A stretch of 64,000 bases of DNA from Rheinheimera pleomorphica (GCF_011634895.1 NZ_SIRR01000003.1:620001-684000), one strand, 5' to 3'. Shown: positions 47,738 to 57,404, counted from the stretch's first letter. The notes: a model not told the origin generated them from the letters alone. Translations and numbers: made by a program.

Positions 47738-49648
47738 TTAGCCGCCGTTAACCAGCCCCCGAGCCTGCATCAGTTCAGCGATTTCCGGCAGGCTGGCCGG
47801 GTCGTCGATGGTTGACGGCACTGAGTACTGGCTGCCATCGGCAATTTGCCTAAGCAATTTACGCAGTATTTTGCCGGAGCGGGTTTTGGGTAAACGTTTC
47901 ACGATGACCGCTTTTTTAAAGCAGGCCAGGGCACCGATTTCCTCACGCACCATTGCCACCAGCTCGGCTTCTAAAATGGTTTCATCTACGTCAATGCCAT
48001 TTTTAATCAGAACCAGCGCCAGCGGCTGCTGGCCTTTAATCGGCTCGGGAATGCCAATCACACAGCATTCGGCAATAGCCGGGTGGCTGGCAACAATTTG
48101 CTCCATTTCGCCGGTAGACAAGCGATGACCAGCCACGTTGATCACATCATCAGTGCGGCCCATCACGAATAAATAACCGTCATCGTCAATGTAGCCGCCA
48201 TCACCACTGGCATAATAACCGGGGAAGCTGGCCAGGTAGCCATCAACAAAGCGCTCGTCATTGCCCCAGATAGTGGTTAGGCAGCCTGGTGGCAATGGCA
48301 GTTTAAGCGCAATATAGCCTTGCTCATTGGCTTTGACCGGCTGGCCGGCCTCGTCGAGAATATGCACATTAAAGCCAGGCACCGGTAACGTGGACGAGCC
48401 CGGTTTAGCCGGCATAAGTTCAAGCCCGGCCGGGTTGGCGGCTATTGGCCAGCCGGTTTCGGTTTGCCACCAGTGGTCTATTACCGGCTTGTGCAGTTTA
48501 TCCACCACCCACTGATAAGTGGCGGGGTCTAGGCGTTCGCCTGCCATAAAGATGGTGCGCAGCGCCGATAAATCGTACTGTTGCAGCGCGGCTTCGGGGT
48601 CTTCTTTGCGGATCGCCCGAAACGCTGTTGGCGCGGCAAATAAAATATTTACCTTGTACTGTGCACACACCCGCCAGAAGGCACCGGCGTCGGGGGTAAA
48701 CACCGGCTTGCCTTCATATAAAATGCTGGTGCAGCCAGCAATTAACGGCGCATAGACGATGTACGAATGCCCCACCACCCAGCCGACGTCGGAGGCGGCC
48801 CAGAATACATCACCCGGTTTAGCGTTATACACCGCCTGCATGCTGTAATGTAACGCTACTGCGTGGCCGCCGTTGTCGCGTACTACACCTTTGGGTTTGC
48901 CGGTGGTTCCTGAGGTGTACAGCACATACAGCGGATCGGTGGCTTTAACCGGCACACAGCCGGCCGGCTCGGCTTTTAACATCGCTTTTTGCCAGTCCAG
49001 ATCGCGGCCGTTTTGCATATCGGCCAGCAGCTGTGGCCGCTGATAAATAACGCAGTGCTCAGGTTTATGCTGCGCTTTATTTATCGCATCATCCAGCAGG
49101 GGTTTGTAAGCAATAATTTTACTGATCTCGATACCACAAGAGGCACTCACCACCACTTTGGGTTTGGCATCATCAATGCGCAGTGCCAGTTCATGGGCAG
49201 AAAAGCCACCAAATACCACCGAGTGCACCGCACCTAAACGAGCCACGGCCAGCATAGCAATAGCGGCCTGGGGGATCATCGGCATATAGATCACCACCCG
49301 GTCGCCTTTGCTGACGCCGAGTGCTTTTAACACACCGGCACATTGGGCCACTTCGTCGCGCAGCTGGCGGTAACTGAAGCGCTGTTGTGTGTTGGTGACC
49401 GGTGAGTCGTAAATTAGTGCCGTTTGCTCGCCACGGCCTTGCTCTATATGGCTGTCCAGTGCCAGATAGGCGGTATTTAATACGCCGTCACTGAACCACT
49501 GATAATGGTGGCTATCCTGTTGCTGTAATATCGTGTGGGGCGCTTTATACCAATTCAGTTGTGCCGCTTGTTGTTGCCAGAAGCTTTCCGGTGTTGCTAT
49601 CGATTGTTGGTAACTTTGCTGATACCGACTTTGGGACTGTGTTGTCAT
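47738..49648 (-). CDS. prpE: Propionate--CoA ligase, 636 aa
   Basis: An AMP-forming acyl-CoA synthetase that activates propionate (or acetate). Motifs in order: SVVFGGFSAHELALRIDDA, YTSGTTGKPKGVVR (phosphate loop, near residue 245), HWWQTETGWPIAANP (A5), YASGDGGYIDDDGYLFVMGR (hinge Asp-Gly region), and KTRSGKILRK with the catalytic Lys. The wording (VYNAKPGDVFWAASDVGWVVGHSYIVY) is closer to PrpE than to Acs. Standing alone here, it is not beside the methylcitrate genes. Confidence 0.88.
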   Translation of the reverse strand: MTTQSQSRYQQSYQQSIATPESFWQQQAAQLNWYKAPHTILQQQDSHHYQWFSDGVLNTAYLALDSHIEQGRGEQTALIYDSPVTNTQQRFSYRQLRDEVAQCAGVLKALGVSKGDRVVIYMPMIPQAAIAMLAVARLGAVHSVVFGGFSAHELALRIDDAKPKVVVSASCGIEISKIIAYKPLLDDAINKAQHKPEHCVIYQRPQLLADMQNGRDLDWQKAMLKAEPAGCVPVKATDPLYVLYTSGTTGKPKGVVRDNGGHAVALHYSMQAVYNAKPGDVFWAASDVGWVVGHSYIVYAPLIAGCTSILYEGKPVFTPDAGAFWRVCAQYKVNILFAAPTAFRAIRKEDPEAALQQYDLSALRTIFMAGERLDPATYQWVVDKLHKPVIDHWWQTETGWPIAANPAGLELMPAKPGSSTLPVPGFNVHILDEAGQPVKANEQGYIALKLPLPPGCLTTIWGNDERFVDGYLASFPGYYASGDGGYIDDDGYLFVMGRTDDVINVAGHRLSTGEMEQIVASHPAIAECCVIGIPEPIKGQQPLALVLIKNGIDVDETILEAELVAMVREEIGALACFKKAVIVKRLPKTRSGKILRKLLRQIADGSQYSVPSTIDDPASLPEIAELMQARGLVNGG

Positions 49649-49835
49649 TGGGATCTCCGCACCAAACAGACTAAACCTCTATGCCTATACTGTAGCGAAA
49701 AATTGCTGATCACGAACTTAGACTTAAGGTGCATAGACTTTAGGCTTAGGTGTGAGCTTATTGCTGGCTAAACTTGTATCTGTGCGGTGCTTATGGTCTG
49801 ATCCGCTTATCACAGTAGCAAAGTAGCGGGCGGCA

Positions 49836-50255
49836 ATGGCGATTCATATTTCAAACAGCGTGCTGTTAAACGACAACGAACTGGAATGGCAGTTTATCCG
49901 CTCCAGCGGTGCCGGTGGCCAGCATGTCAACAAAGTGTCGACAGCGGCTCAGCTGATTTTTGATATCAATGCCAGTAGCCTGCCGCAGTTTTATAAAGAC
50001 AAGCTGTTGGCAAAATCAGACCATCGCATTACGCAAAGCGGCAAAATTATTATTAAATGTCAGCAAAGCCGCAGCCAGGAAATGAACCGTGAACAGGCCT
50101 TGGCGCAGTTTATTGCGTTGGTGCAATCGGCCGGGCGGGTAGCGAAAAAGCGTATTGCTACCAAGGCCACCTACGGCAGCCAGCAGCGGCGGCTGGAGCA
50201 TAAAAAGCAGCGTGGTGCTACTAAGGCCTTGCGTCAGGGCAAACCACAGGTCTAG
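49836..50255 (+). CDS. arfB: Alternative ribosome-rescue factor / peptidyl-tRNA hydrolase ArfB, 139 aa
   Basis: ArfB releases stalled ribosomes by hydrolysing peptidyl-tRNA. The catalytic GGQ lies in RSSGAGGQHVNKVSTAAQL (near residue 27), and the C-terminal tail that enters the empty mRNA channel is present (KKRIATKATYGSQQRRLEHK). The length is standard. Confidence 0.94.
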   Translation: MAIHISNSVLLNDNELEWQFIRSSGAGGQHVNKVSTAAQLIFDINASSLPQFYKDKLLAKSDHRITQSGKIIIKCQQSRSQEMNREQALAQFIALVQSAGRVAKKRIATKATYGSQQRRLEHKKQRGATKALRQGKPQV

Positions 50256-50284
50256 TGTAAACAATGGTAATGAGGTTTATGCAC

Positions 50285-50381
50285 GAGCCGGTTTGCCCAC
50301 GCAAACACGCCGTGAATACCTCCCTGTAGGCTCGACTCAGGCATCCATGCCTTCAACGGTTCGCTTAGGGCAAACCGGCTC
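50285..50381. repeat. Hairpin repeat, copy 1 (arms GAGCCGGTTTGCCC)
   Basis: A 97-bp unit with 14-bp perfect terminal inverted repeats and a core ACACGCCGTGAATAC...GGCTCGACTCAGGCATCC. It lies between the convergent ends of arfB and dbpA. Confidence 0.85.
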
Positions 50382-50408
50382 TCCCATAGGTAAATATCTT
50401 CGTCGTTC

Positions 50409-51791
50409 TTACAATGCCCGGGCGCGAATACTTTTGCCCTTAATTTTGCCTTGCTGAATAAGCTGCAGCGCCAGTTTTAATTTACTGCGTTTTACGGCGA
50501 CAAAGCTCCAGATATCGTGCAGCTGAATTTTGCCTAAATCGTCATTAGTCAGCTGCTTGCTGGCTGTCAGGGCACCGACAATATCACCGGCGCGAATTTT
50601 ATGCTTTTTACCGCCATCCAGCTGCAACGTTGCCATTAATGGTTTGGCTGGTGACTGTGTTGCCATATCCACCGCGGGCAGTTCGCTGGCATCAATTTTA
50701 ATGCCCAAGCCATCCTCTAGCGGAATAAGTTTAGCCGCATCACTGGCGGTAAATAAACTTAGCGCCATCCCACTCTGGCCGGCGCGACCGGTGCGGCCAA
50801 TGCGATGGGTATGCGTATCGGCATCATGTGCCAGTTGATAATTAAATACCGCATCAACACTGCTGATGTCCAAACCGCGGGCGGCAACATCGGTGGCCAC
50901 TAAAATACAGGCGCTGCCGTTGGCAAACTGCACCAGTGTTTGATCGCGGTCTTTTTGCTCCATATCGCCATGCAGCGCCAACACGCTAAAGCCATAGTCG
51001 TGCAGGGCATCAGCCACGTCCTGGGTTTCGCGCTTGGTATTGCAAAACACCATACTGCTTTGGCCCTGATAATTAAGCAGCAAAGTACGTAATGCCTGCA
51101 GCCGATCGTTGTTATGGCTTAGCTGATAAAAGCGTTGTTCGATACTGCTGGTGTTGTGCTGCTGCTGTACCGTGATCCGCACGGGTGTGCGTAGTAACCG
51201 CTCACTTAACTTAGCAATGGCGCTGGGGTAAGTGGCACTAAATAACAAGGTTTGCCGTGCGGTGGGCGCCTTGGCAATAACGGCGTCTAAATCGGCGCTA
51301 AAGCCCATTTCCAGCATGCGGTCGGCTTCGTCTAATACTAAGGTGGTTAAATCGTCCAGCCGTAAACGGTCTTTATCTAAGTGGTCAATTACCCGGCCCG
51401 GTGTGCCGACAATAATATGGGCACCGTGCTCCAGTGAGCCAATTTGCGGACCAATAGGCACACCACCACACAGGGTAAGAATTTTAATATTGTGAATACT
51501 GCGCGCCAGTTTGCGCAGTTCTGCCGCCACCTGATCGGCCAGCTCACGGGTGGGGCAGAGCACTAATGCCTGGACGCGGAAATACTTGACGTCTAGCTTT
51601 GCCAGCAGGCCCAAACCAAAGGCCGCGGTTTTACCCGAGCCGGTTTTTGCCTGGCCGATAACATCTTTACCGGCCAGGATAGCCGGCAGTGCCTGCGCCT
51701 GGATCTCGGTCATGCTGCTGTAGCCTAAATCGGTCAGGTTGCTGACTAAAGCATCGGGTAAATTCAGACTGGAAAAAGGGGTATTGCTCAT
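50409..51791 (-). CDS. dbpA: DEAD-box RNA helicase DbpA, 460 aa
   Basis: Start at 51791 (MSNTPFSSLNLP) with GGAG nine bases upstream is preferred over 51806. Helicase motifs: AKTGSGKTAAFG (I), PTRELADQ (Ia), VLDEADRML (DEAD, II), FSATYP (III, SAT), HRIGRTGRAGQ (VI). The C-terminal domain (KPLMATLQLDGGKKHKIRAGDIVGAL) is the RNA-binding fold that targets DbpA to 23S rRNA helix 92. It assists large-subunit assembly. Confidence 0.93.
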   Translation of the reverse strand: MSNTPFSSLNLPDALVSNLTDLGYSSMTEIQAQALPAILAGKDVIGQAKTGSGKTAAFGLGLLAKLDVKYFRVQALVLCPTRELADQVAAELRKLARSIHNIKILTLCGGVPIGPQIGSLEHGAHIIVGTPGRVIDHLDKDRLRLDDLTTLVLDEADRMLEMGFSADLDAVIAKAPTARQTLLFSATYPSAIAKLSERLLRTPVRITVQQQHNTSSIEQRFYQLSHNNDRLQALRTLLLNYQGQSSMVFCNTKRETQDVADALHDYGFSVLALHGDMEQKDRDQTLVQFANGSACILVATDVAARGLDISSVDAVFNYQLAHDADTHTHRIGRTGRAGQSGMALSLFTASDAAKLIPLEDGLGIKIDASELPAVDMATQSPAKPLMATLQLDGGKKHKIRAGDIVGALTASKQLTNDDLGKIQLHDIWSFVAVKRSKLKLALQLIQQGKIKGKSIRARAL

Positions 51792-51919
51792 GCTGGCGCT
51801 CCGCAAAACATAATACTGCGGGCCATAGCCTGCAAAAGGGGCGGCATTGTAGCAGAAAGCAATGCAAATGCACCTGTCGCTGCTGAAAAAAACAGCATTA
51901 TACTAGTTGGATCGCTTTC

Positions 51920-52012
51920 ATCGGTTTGTTCACACTAACACGCCGTGAATACATCCCTGTAGGCTCGACTCAGGCATCCTTGCCTTCAACGGTTAGCTTA
52001 GAACAAACCGAT
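51920..52012. repeat. Hairpin repeat, copy 2 (arms ATCGGTTTGTTC)
   Basis: A 93-bp unit with the same core as copy 1 but different, still perfectly complementary, 12-bp arms. It lies upstream of dbpA. Confidence 0.85.
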
Positions 52013-52034
52013 TACGCTCAAATGTAACTCTGTA

Positions 52035-53357
52035 TCACTTCTGCTTCGGCATTAAATCCAGCAGCGCAATCACGGTGGCTTCTACGCCTTTGGTCACAGC
52101 AGGCTCCGGGCTGATTTTAAACAGCGGACTGTGATGGCTGGGCACCGCCGGGCCACCGGCCTTTTCGGCGGCAAAGGCCTCGGCCGGGGTGCCGCCTACG
52201 GCAAAGTAGGTGCTGGGGATATAAGGCTCAGTGGTAAAAAACGGAAAGTCTTCTGCGCCCATGCCCAAACGTTTGTAGTTTTCGTCAAACACCGGCTGGC
52301 CCATATTCGCGGCCCAGGCTTTTTTCAGCCGTTGCGTCAGTGGAATATCATTTACCGTTGGTGGTGTCGGCTCATCGGTTATGCGCACTTCGGGCAGTTT
52401 ATCTTCCGGCAAACCGGCGGCGCGGCCAAGGTTTTCGGCTACGCGTTTGATGGCGGCCATTAAGTACTCGCGGGTTTCCCAGCTATCATTACGCACGGTT
52501 AACTGCAGATGGGCTTTATCCGAAATAATATTGTGCTTAGTACCACTGTTGAAAGCGCCCACGGTGATCAGCGCCGGCTCTTTCGGTGCTATTTCCCGGC
52601 TGACAATGGTTTGTAGCGCCAGCACAATTTGTGCACCGAGCACGATAGGGTCTTTACCGCGGTGCGGGCTGGCACCATGGGCACCAATACCGTGCACTGT
52701 GATATCAACGGTGTCGACGCCAGAATAGGGTGAGCCTTCAACGGCGACAATTTTACCGGCTTCAATTTCAGAGGACACATGAAATGCCAAGGCATAGTCT
52801 GGCTGGCCGAAACGGCCCCAGATATTGTCTTCCATCATGCCTTTGGCGCCGCCAACCCGTTCTTCAGCCGGCTGACCTACCAGCATCAGCGTGCCGGACC
52901 ACTGATCTTTCATCGCTGCCATTCGCCGCGCGGTACCGACCAGGCTGGTAATATGCACATCATGGCCACAGGCATGCATGACATATACGTCGTTGCCATC
53001 CCAGTCGGTTTGTTTAGCAACAGAGGCATAAGGCAATCCTGACTTTTCCTGCACCGGCAGGCCATCCATGTCGGCGCGCATCATCACTAAAGGGCCGGGG
53101 CCGTTTTTCAGCATGGCAACCACCCCGGTTTTGCCAACCCCTTCGGTTACCTCAAAGCCGGCGGCGCGCAGCTCTTTGGCCAGCCGCTTGGCGGTTTGGG
53201 TTTCCATGTGTGACAGTTCCGGGTGCTGGTGGAAGTGTTTAAATAATGGTGCTAAATGTTGTTGGTAATCTTGCTGAATTAAGCTGGTTAAATCAGCCGA
53301 CGCCAAAGCGGTAAAGCTGCTGAGGCTAAGTAGGGTAGCCAGTAGTGTTTTTTTCAT
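52035..53357 (-). CDS. Exported M20-family amidohydrolase, 440 aa
   Basis: Signal peptide KKTLLATLLSLSSFTALASA. The metal-binding text is MMRADMDGLPVQEKSGLP, MHACGHDVHITSLVG, PAEERVGGAKGMM (catalytic Glu), and GMGAEDFPFFT; HPELSHMETQTAKRL is the N-terminal motif. This is the M20D type (hippurate / N-acyl-amino-acid hydrolase). It would act on N-acylated amino acids or peptides in the periplasm. Confidence 0.9.
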   Translation of the reverse strand: MKKTLLATLLSLSSFTALASADLTSLIQQDYQQHLAPLFKHFHQHPELSHMETQTAKRLAKELRAAGFEVTEGVGKTGVVAMLKNGPGPLVMMRADMDGLPVQEKSGLPYASVAKQTDWDGNDVYVMHACGHDVHITSLVGTARRMAAMKDQWSGTLMLVGQPAEERVGGAKGMMEDNIWGRFGQPDYALAFHVSSEIEAGKIVAVEGSPYSGVDTVDITVHGIGAHGASPHRGKDPIVLGAQIVLALQTIVSREIAPKEPALITVGAFNSGTKHNIISDKAHLQLTVRNDSWETREYLMAAIKRVAENLGRAAGLPEDKLPEVRITDEPTPPTVNDIPLTQRLKKAWAANMGQPVFDENYKRLGMGAEDFPFFTTEPYIPSTYFAVGGTPAEAFAAEKAGGPAVPSHHSPLFKISPEPAVTKGVEATVIALLDLMPKQK

Positions 53358-53463
53358 GGTAAGGCTGCGCTCAGGTTGCTAAAGAACCTTAAAGCTAACC
53401 TGATGTGGCTAAAAAAACCAGCCTTGGCGTTTGGTTGCTGCGTCAGATGGTAAGGCCGGTGGG

Positions 53464-53898
53464 TTAACCGGCTTTTTCGCTGTCGGCTTTTTGTTGCAGC
53501 GTTTTGGCCGCTGGCTCGTCTTTAGGCAGGCTGATAACGTGCTCTGACGAAGTGGGCAGGGTTTTACCCAGAAAGCTGCCGCCACGTTCAATGCTTAAAT
53601 CGTCGCAGTGGATCACGCCATGGGCTTTGCCCTGTGGCAGCACTTCAACGCTGTTGGCGTAGCATTCGCCGTCAAACAAACCATTAATAATAATTTTGTC
53701 GGCGGTAACTTCACCCTTTACCCGGCCAGAGGCACTGATGATCAGGGTTTTGTCGCTGACAATTTTGCCCTCGACATAACCGTCAACCTGTATATCGCAG
53801 CTTAATCTGAGGTTGCCGTTAACTGAACATCCTTGTGCGATGACAGTTGTAACTGCGTGCTTGCCTTGGTTTCCAGCATGCTTACTAAAGAATCCCAT
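53464..53898 (-). CDS. Bactofilin, 144 aa
   Basis: A cytoskeletal polymer-forming protein. The beta-helix core is seen in the repeated pattern CSVNGNLRLSCDIQVDGYVEGKI, SASGRVKGEVTADKIIINGLFDGEC and VEVLPQGKAHGVIHC. AAAGGAG seven bases before the ATG fixes the start, although it lies 97 bases inside the preceding M23 peptidase gene. Bactofilins scaffold cell-wall enzymes, and pairing with an M23 peptidase is well known (for example ccmA-csd1), so the two probably act as a local wall-remodelling unit. Confidence 0.93.
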   Translation of the reverse strand: MGFFSKHAGNQGKHAVTTVIAQGCSVNGNLRLSCDIQVDGYVEGKIVSDKTLIISASGRVKGEVTADKIIINGLFDGECYANSVEVLPQGKAHGVIHCDDLSIERGGSFLGKTLPTSSEHVISLPKDEPAAKTLQQKADSEKAG

Positions 53899-54752
53899 TT
53901 AATGCTCCTTTCCTTTTCAAACACCAGATCGAAGTTAGTGGCATCCCAGTCCATAAAGCTCTGGGGGTTAAGCGCCCGATCAAGGAAATGTACTTCATAA
54001 TGCAAATGTGGTGCGGTCGATAAGCCGGTATTACCCGATGTGGCGATCAGCTCGCCTTTGTGCACAAAGTGGCCTGGTTTAACTTTAAACTGGTCCAGAT
54101 GAGCATACAGCGTAGAAAAGCCAAAGGCATGGCGGATTTTTAATAAATTACCAAAGCCCTGTTTACTGCTACGTACCACCTCAACAACACCGTCGGCTGG
54201 CGCATAAATGGCGGTGCCACGGTTGGCCGACAAATCAACGCCTTTATGGTGTTGCTGTTTACCAACAATAGGGTGCTCGCGCAGACCAAAACGTGACGAG
54301 CGGCGGCTAAATTCCAGCGGCGAGCCGTTGGGGACCAGTTGTAACATGGTTTGCCGCGCGACGGAGTTCACCGAGGCAGTGTCCAGCCGGTTTTCCAGGT
54401 TTTGTGGATATTGCTGCTCCAGCCCCAGCGCCAGTTCAATTTCACCGACACGGTTAATCACCTGCAGCATTTCATCTTGCTTGACGCTGAGCTCTTGCTC
54501 CAGCTGGGTTTTATTGCTTTGCAAGGCGGCAATTTCGTCGCGTAAGGTGCTGGCCTGCACCGCCAAATGGGCACGCTGCGCCTGGCTTTGTTCAACGCTG
54601 CGCAGCAGGTACTCGATAACTGCGGCGGTGATCACCAGGCCAAACAATAACAGCCACATAGCAATAATGGCGTTGCGTTTGAACAGCTTACTGACATTAA
54701 AATGGCGGCTACCATTGATTGTCGAAACAGAAATGATAATACGATCTTTCAT
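53802..54752 (-). CDS. M23-family peptidase with membrane anchor and coiled coil, 316 aa
   Basis: One membrane segment (about residues 30-52, AIIAMWLLLFGLVITAAVIEY), a coiled coil (residues 65-110, LRDEIAALQSNKTQLEQELSV), then a LytM domain: HHKGVDLSANRGTAIYAPADG and HLHYEVHF carry the zinc ligands His, Asp and HxH. It cleaves peptidoglycan cross-bridges or scaffolds in the periplasm. The last 32 codons overlap the bactofilin gene. Confidence 0.9.
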   Translation of the reverse strand: MKDRIIISVSTINGSRHFNVSKLFKRNAIIAMWLLLFGLVITAAVIEYLLRSVEQSQAQRAHLAVQASTLRDEIAALQSNKTQLEQELSVKQDEMLQVINRVGEIELALGLEQQYPQNLENRLDTASVNSVARQTMLQLVPNGSPLEFSRRSSRFGLREHPIVGKQQHHKGVDLSANRGTAIYAPADGVVEVVRSSKQGFGNLLKIRHAFGFSTLYAHLDQFKVKPGHFVHKGELIATSGNTGLSTAPHLHYEVHFLDRALNPQSFMDWDATNFDLVFEKERSIKWDSLVSMLETKASTQLQLSSHKDVQLTATSD

Positions 54753-54853
54753 TCAGGCCAGTGTTCGCTCAATGGTTGTGGATTGCTCAGGGGGCTAAAA
54801 ATAGGGGGCTTTGCTGTCTCTGTCAAGAATTTACTGCCAGTGCTAACAGGCTG

Positions 54854-55891
54854 TTACCAGCGGGCAAAATGGTCCTCTGCCAGGCCGGGTACTTGATCTA
54901 AAATCAGTTTTTCACCGCTTTGTAGCGTAATAGCACCCGAAAATACGCCGCAGTACTGGCGAAAATTACTCGCCAATAATCCCAGATTAAGTTGCTGCTG
55001 ACGTTTTTGCTGCGGCGTAAATTGCAGCGCCACCCTGCCATCTTCGCTGTGATAATGCCAGGGGGCGGTATCTTGTTGCCGATCCAGCGCGATATTAACT
55101 GCCGGTAGCCGCTGTTTGTGGCCATTTAACCACAGGCAGTTTTCCGTTGTGCCGGTTTCGTTGACGCCGCAGGCCAGGTTTAAGCCAAAGCGACCCTGTG
55201 GCAGATGCGCACTGATGCTGCCCCAGCGCCAGCTGGTTTCGCGGCGCATATAGCCGGCCGAAAAATCATAACCGCCCAGCGCCTGGGTTAAATCCAGTTC
55301 GCGGCCACGGTACTGTAGCTGACCCGTTAGTGGCAATGCATTGTGTTTCTGTGTGTAGGTCCAGCCGTTGTAGCCGGTTGGCGTGCACAGCGCCAGCGCC
55401 GATGCATCTGGCGCACCAAGCAGGCAGAGTTCACCCTGTAGCAGATTACCGCTCAGGCTAAGATGCCAGTTATAGTCTTGAGGTGTCAGGCTAATACGTT
55501 GTTTGCCAGCGATGCTGGCGCTGCCCGCGGTTGGCGAACGGCTCATGCTAACGCCCAGGCTCAGCGGTTTTAGCAGTTCAATTTCTTCAAAGTGCGCGGT
55601 GCGCCGGTCAAACAGATAGCAAAAGGCGCTGGCCAGATAGCGGATATCAGCGATGGCAATACCAATTTGCCAATCCGGGTGGCAAATGCTGACAAACTGA
55701 AACTGTTTATAATGCAGGTGCCTGGCCAGCATTGAGGCCGGTTTATCCATTATTGTGCGATAGCGAAACTGCGCCAGACCAAGCTCGGTGATTGGTGTGT
55801 CAAAATGGCCAAAGCGTGGCTGGCCGCTGTGACTGATCAGCAGGTTATCGGGCAGTGTCATTGGCGGATAACCGGCAGTGTCAGCAGACAC
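54854..55891 (-). CDS. DUF2804 family protein, 345 aa
   Basis: The family is recognised from GGYDFSAGYMRRETSWRWGS and the end VPGLAEDHFARW. The sequence is beta-rich, no signal. DUF2804 proteins have no assigned reaction. The first codon is uncertain (GTG 55891 or ATG 55861), as neither has a clear ribosome site. It lies next to slyD on the same strand. Confidence 0.8.
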   Translation of the reverse strand: MSADTAGYPPMTLPDNLLISHSGQPRFGHFDTPITELGLAQFRYRTIMDKPASMLARHLHYKQFQFVSICHPDWQIGIAIADIRYLASAFCYLFDRRTAHFEEIELLKPLSLGVSMSRSPTAGSASIAGKQRISLTPQDYNWHLSLSGNLLQGELCLLGAPDASALALCTPTGYNGWTYTQKHNALPLTGQLQYRGRELDLTQALGGYDFSAGYMRRETSWRWGSISAHLPQGRFGLNLACGVNETGTTENCLWLNGHKQRLPAVNIALDRQQDTAPWHYHSEDGRVALQFTPQQKRQQQLNLGLLASNFRQYCGVFSGAITLQSGEKLILDQVPGLAEDHFARW

Positions 55892-55909
55892 TGCCGCAGA
55901 GGCCGGAGT

Positions 55910-56395
55910 TTAGTGACCCGCGTGGCCATCGATGCCGTGCACGTGGCCGTGGTCCAGCTCTTCGCTGGTGGCGTCACGCACCAGTACCACTTCAACGTCG
56001 AAGGTTAGATCGATGCCGGACAGCGGATGATTGCCATCGACAACCACTTCGTCTTCGGTGACTTCCAGTACGATAACAGACTGCTCGCGACCGTCCGGGC
56101 CTGAGGCACGAAAACGCATGCCAACAGCAACGTCCATACCGTCAAACATTGATTTAGGCACCGCCTGGGTTAGCGCATCATGGCGCTCGCCGTAGGCATC
56201 GGCCGCTGCGATATTGGCTTTAAATTTGTCGCCGGCGCTTTTGCCAGCCAGAGCCTGCTCTAAACCCGGGATCAATGAACCGTGGCCAAATAAGAAGACT
56301 AAAGGCTCGCCGCCGGCGGAAGAGTCCAGCTCGTTACCCTGAGGATCGGTAACGGTGTAGTGCATGGCGACAACTTTGTCCTGAGAAATGGTCAT
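55910..56395 (-). CDS. slyD: FKBP-type peptidyl-prolyl isomerase SlyD, 161 aa
   Basis: A chaperone isomerase and nickel-binding protein. The FKBP fold is seen in VVAMHYTVTDPQGNELDSS and PLVFLFGHGSLIPGLEQAL, with the IF insert (KANIAAADAYGERHDALTQ) of SlyD. The C-terminal His-rich tail HGHVHGIDGHAGH binds metals but is short. AAAGAGG-type site before the ATG. Confidence 0.93.
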   Translation of the reverse strand: MTISQDKVVAMHYTVTDPQGNELDSSAGGEPLVFLFGHGSLIPGLEQALAGKSAGDKFKANIAAADAYGERHDALTQAVPKSMFDGMDVAVGMRFRASGPDGREQSVIVLEVTEDEVVVDGNHPLSGIDLTFDVEVVLVRDATSEELDHGHVHGIDGHAGH

Positions 56396-56405
56396 GAAAA
56401 CCTCT

Positions 56406-57404
56406 TTAAGTTAACGAATAAGGTAACGGCATCAGCTGCAATAACGCTGCGCTGTCACTGCCAAGCCGTAATGTGTCTGCCGGTGTTATGTCGTTAGGTA
56501 ACACAGCCAGTAACCAGAGTTGGTTATTGATATTGGCTGCATTGACAACCTGGCCACTCCGGCGCCAGTTTTCACCCAGTTGTATTTCGATATCAGTGCC
56601 GGCTGCGGGTAACTCTGCGCTTTGGCCGTGCAGTATATATGCCGCGCGTTTATTGCCACCACGGTATTTCAGCCGGGCTACGGTTTCCTGGCCAATATAA
56701 CAGCCTTTGGTAAAGCTAATGGCGTTCAGTGCCTGTAAGTTAAGCATTTGTGGCACAAACTCGCCAATTAATGCTTGTTCCAGATAACTAAAACCGCGCT
56801 GAATATGTTGTGCCAGCCAGGCGTTAGGGGCGGCAAACGGCAACGCCTGTTGCAGCAGTTGTTGGGCCTGCGCAACCGGTTGCAGCAAGATAAAATGATC
56901 CTCGGCCAGTGCCAGCAACATAGCACCATTGTGGCGGTTAAGCTGGCCGGGCTGTGGCCGGTCAAAACCTAATTTTGTGATAAGGGCGCTTAGCTGACTG
57001 CTGTCAGTGCCCGGCGTAGCGCTGATGCCAAAAATGGCGTAATGCTGCTGGCCAGCGTCAAAGCTGACTTTGGAAAACACGCCAAATTTTTTCCACTGCG
57101 TAGTTGAGGCGCTCAGTTCATCACGAAAGGCTATCACAATCAGCTGCTCAGCTTCTGCTGTTGGGACAGAGGCCAGATAAAACTGTGACCACATCTTGCC
57201 TTTAGCGTCACAGTGGGCGCCATGCAAAAAGTTCTGCCCGTTTAGTGTATCTAAATCGCAGGTGGTTTGGCCCTGCAGGTATTTGCGGTTGTCCGGTCCC
57301 TGCACCAGCAGGCTGTCAAAAGCCGGCAAAGGCGCAATAAAGGCGCCCTGAACCTGAGAGCTTAACGTAGCGTATTGTTCTGCGGTTAACCAGGATGTAT
57401 GCAT
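56406..57404 (-). CDS. ygfZ: Folate-binding iron-sulfur maintenance protein YgfZ, 332 aa
   Basis: YgfZ/IBA57 helps keep Fe-S enzymes working, using tetrahydrofolate. The motif KGCYIGQETVARLKYRG (near residue 235) is the family signature with the essential Cys. FLHGAHCDAKGKMWSQF lies near residue 60. It diverges from sdhE, the usual neighbour. Confidence 0.93.
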   Translation of the reverse strand: MHTSWLTAEQYATLSSQVQGAFIAPLPAFDSLLVQGPDNRKYLQGQTTCDLDTLNGQNFLHGAHCDAKGKMWSQFYLASVPTAEAEQLIVIAFRDELSASTTQWKKFGVFSKVSFDAGQQHYAIFGISATPGTDSSQLSALITKLGFDRPQPGQLNRHNGAMLLALAEDHFILLQPVAQAQQLLQQALPFAAPNAWLAQHIQRGFSYLEQALIGEFVPQMLNLQALNAISFTKGCYIGQETVARLKYRGGNKRAAYILHGQSAELPAAGTDIEIQLGENWRRSGQVVNAANINNQLWLLAVLPNDITPADTLRLGSDSAALLQLMPLPYSLT

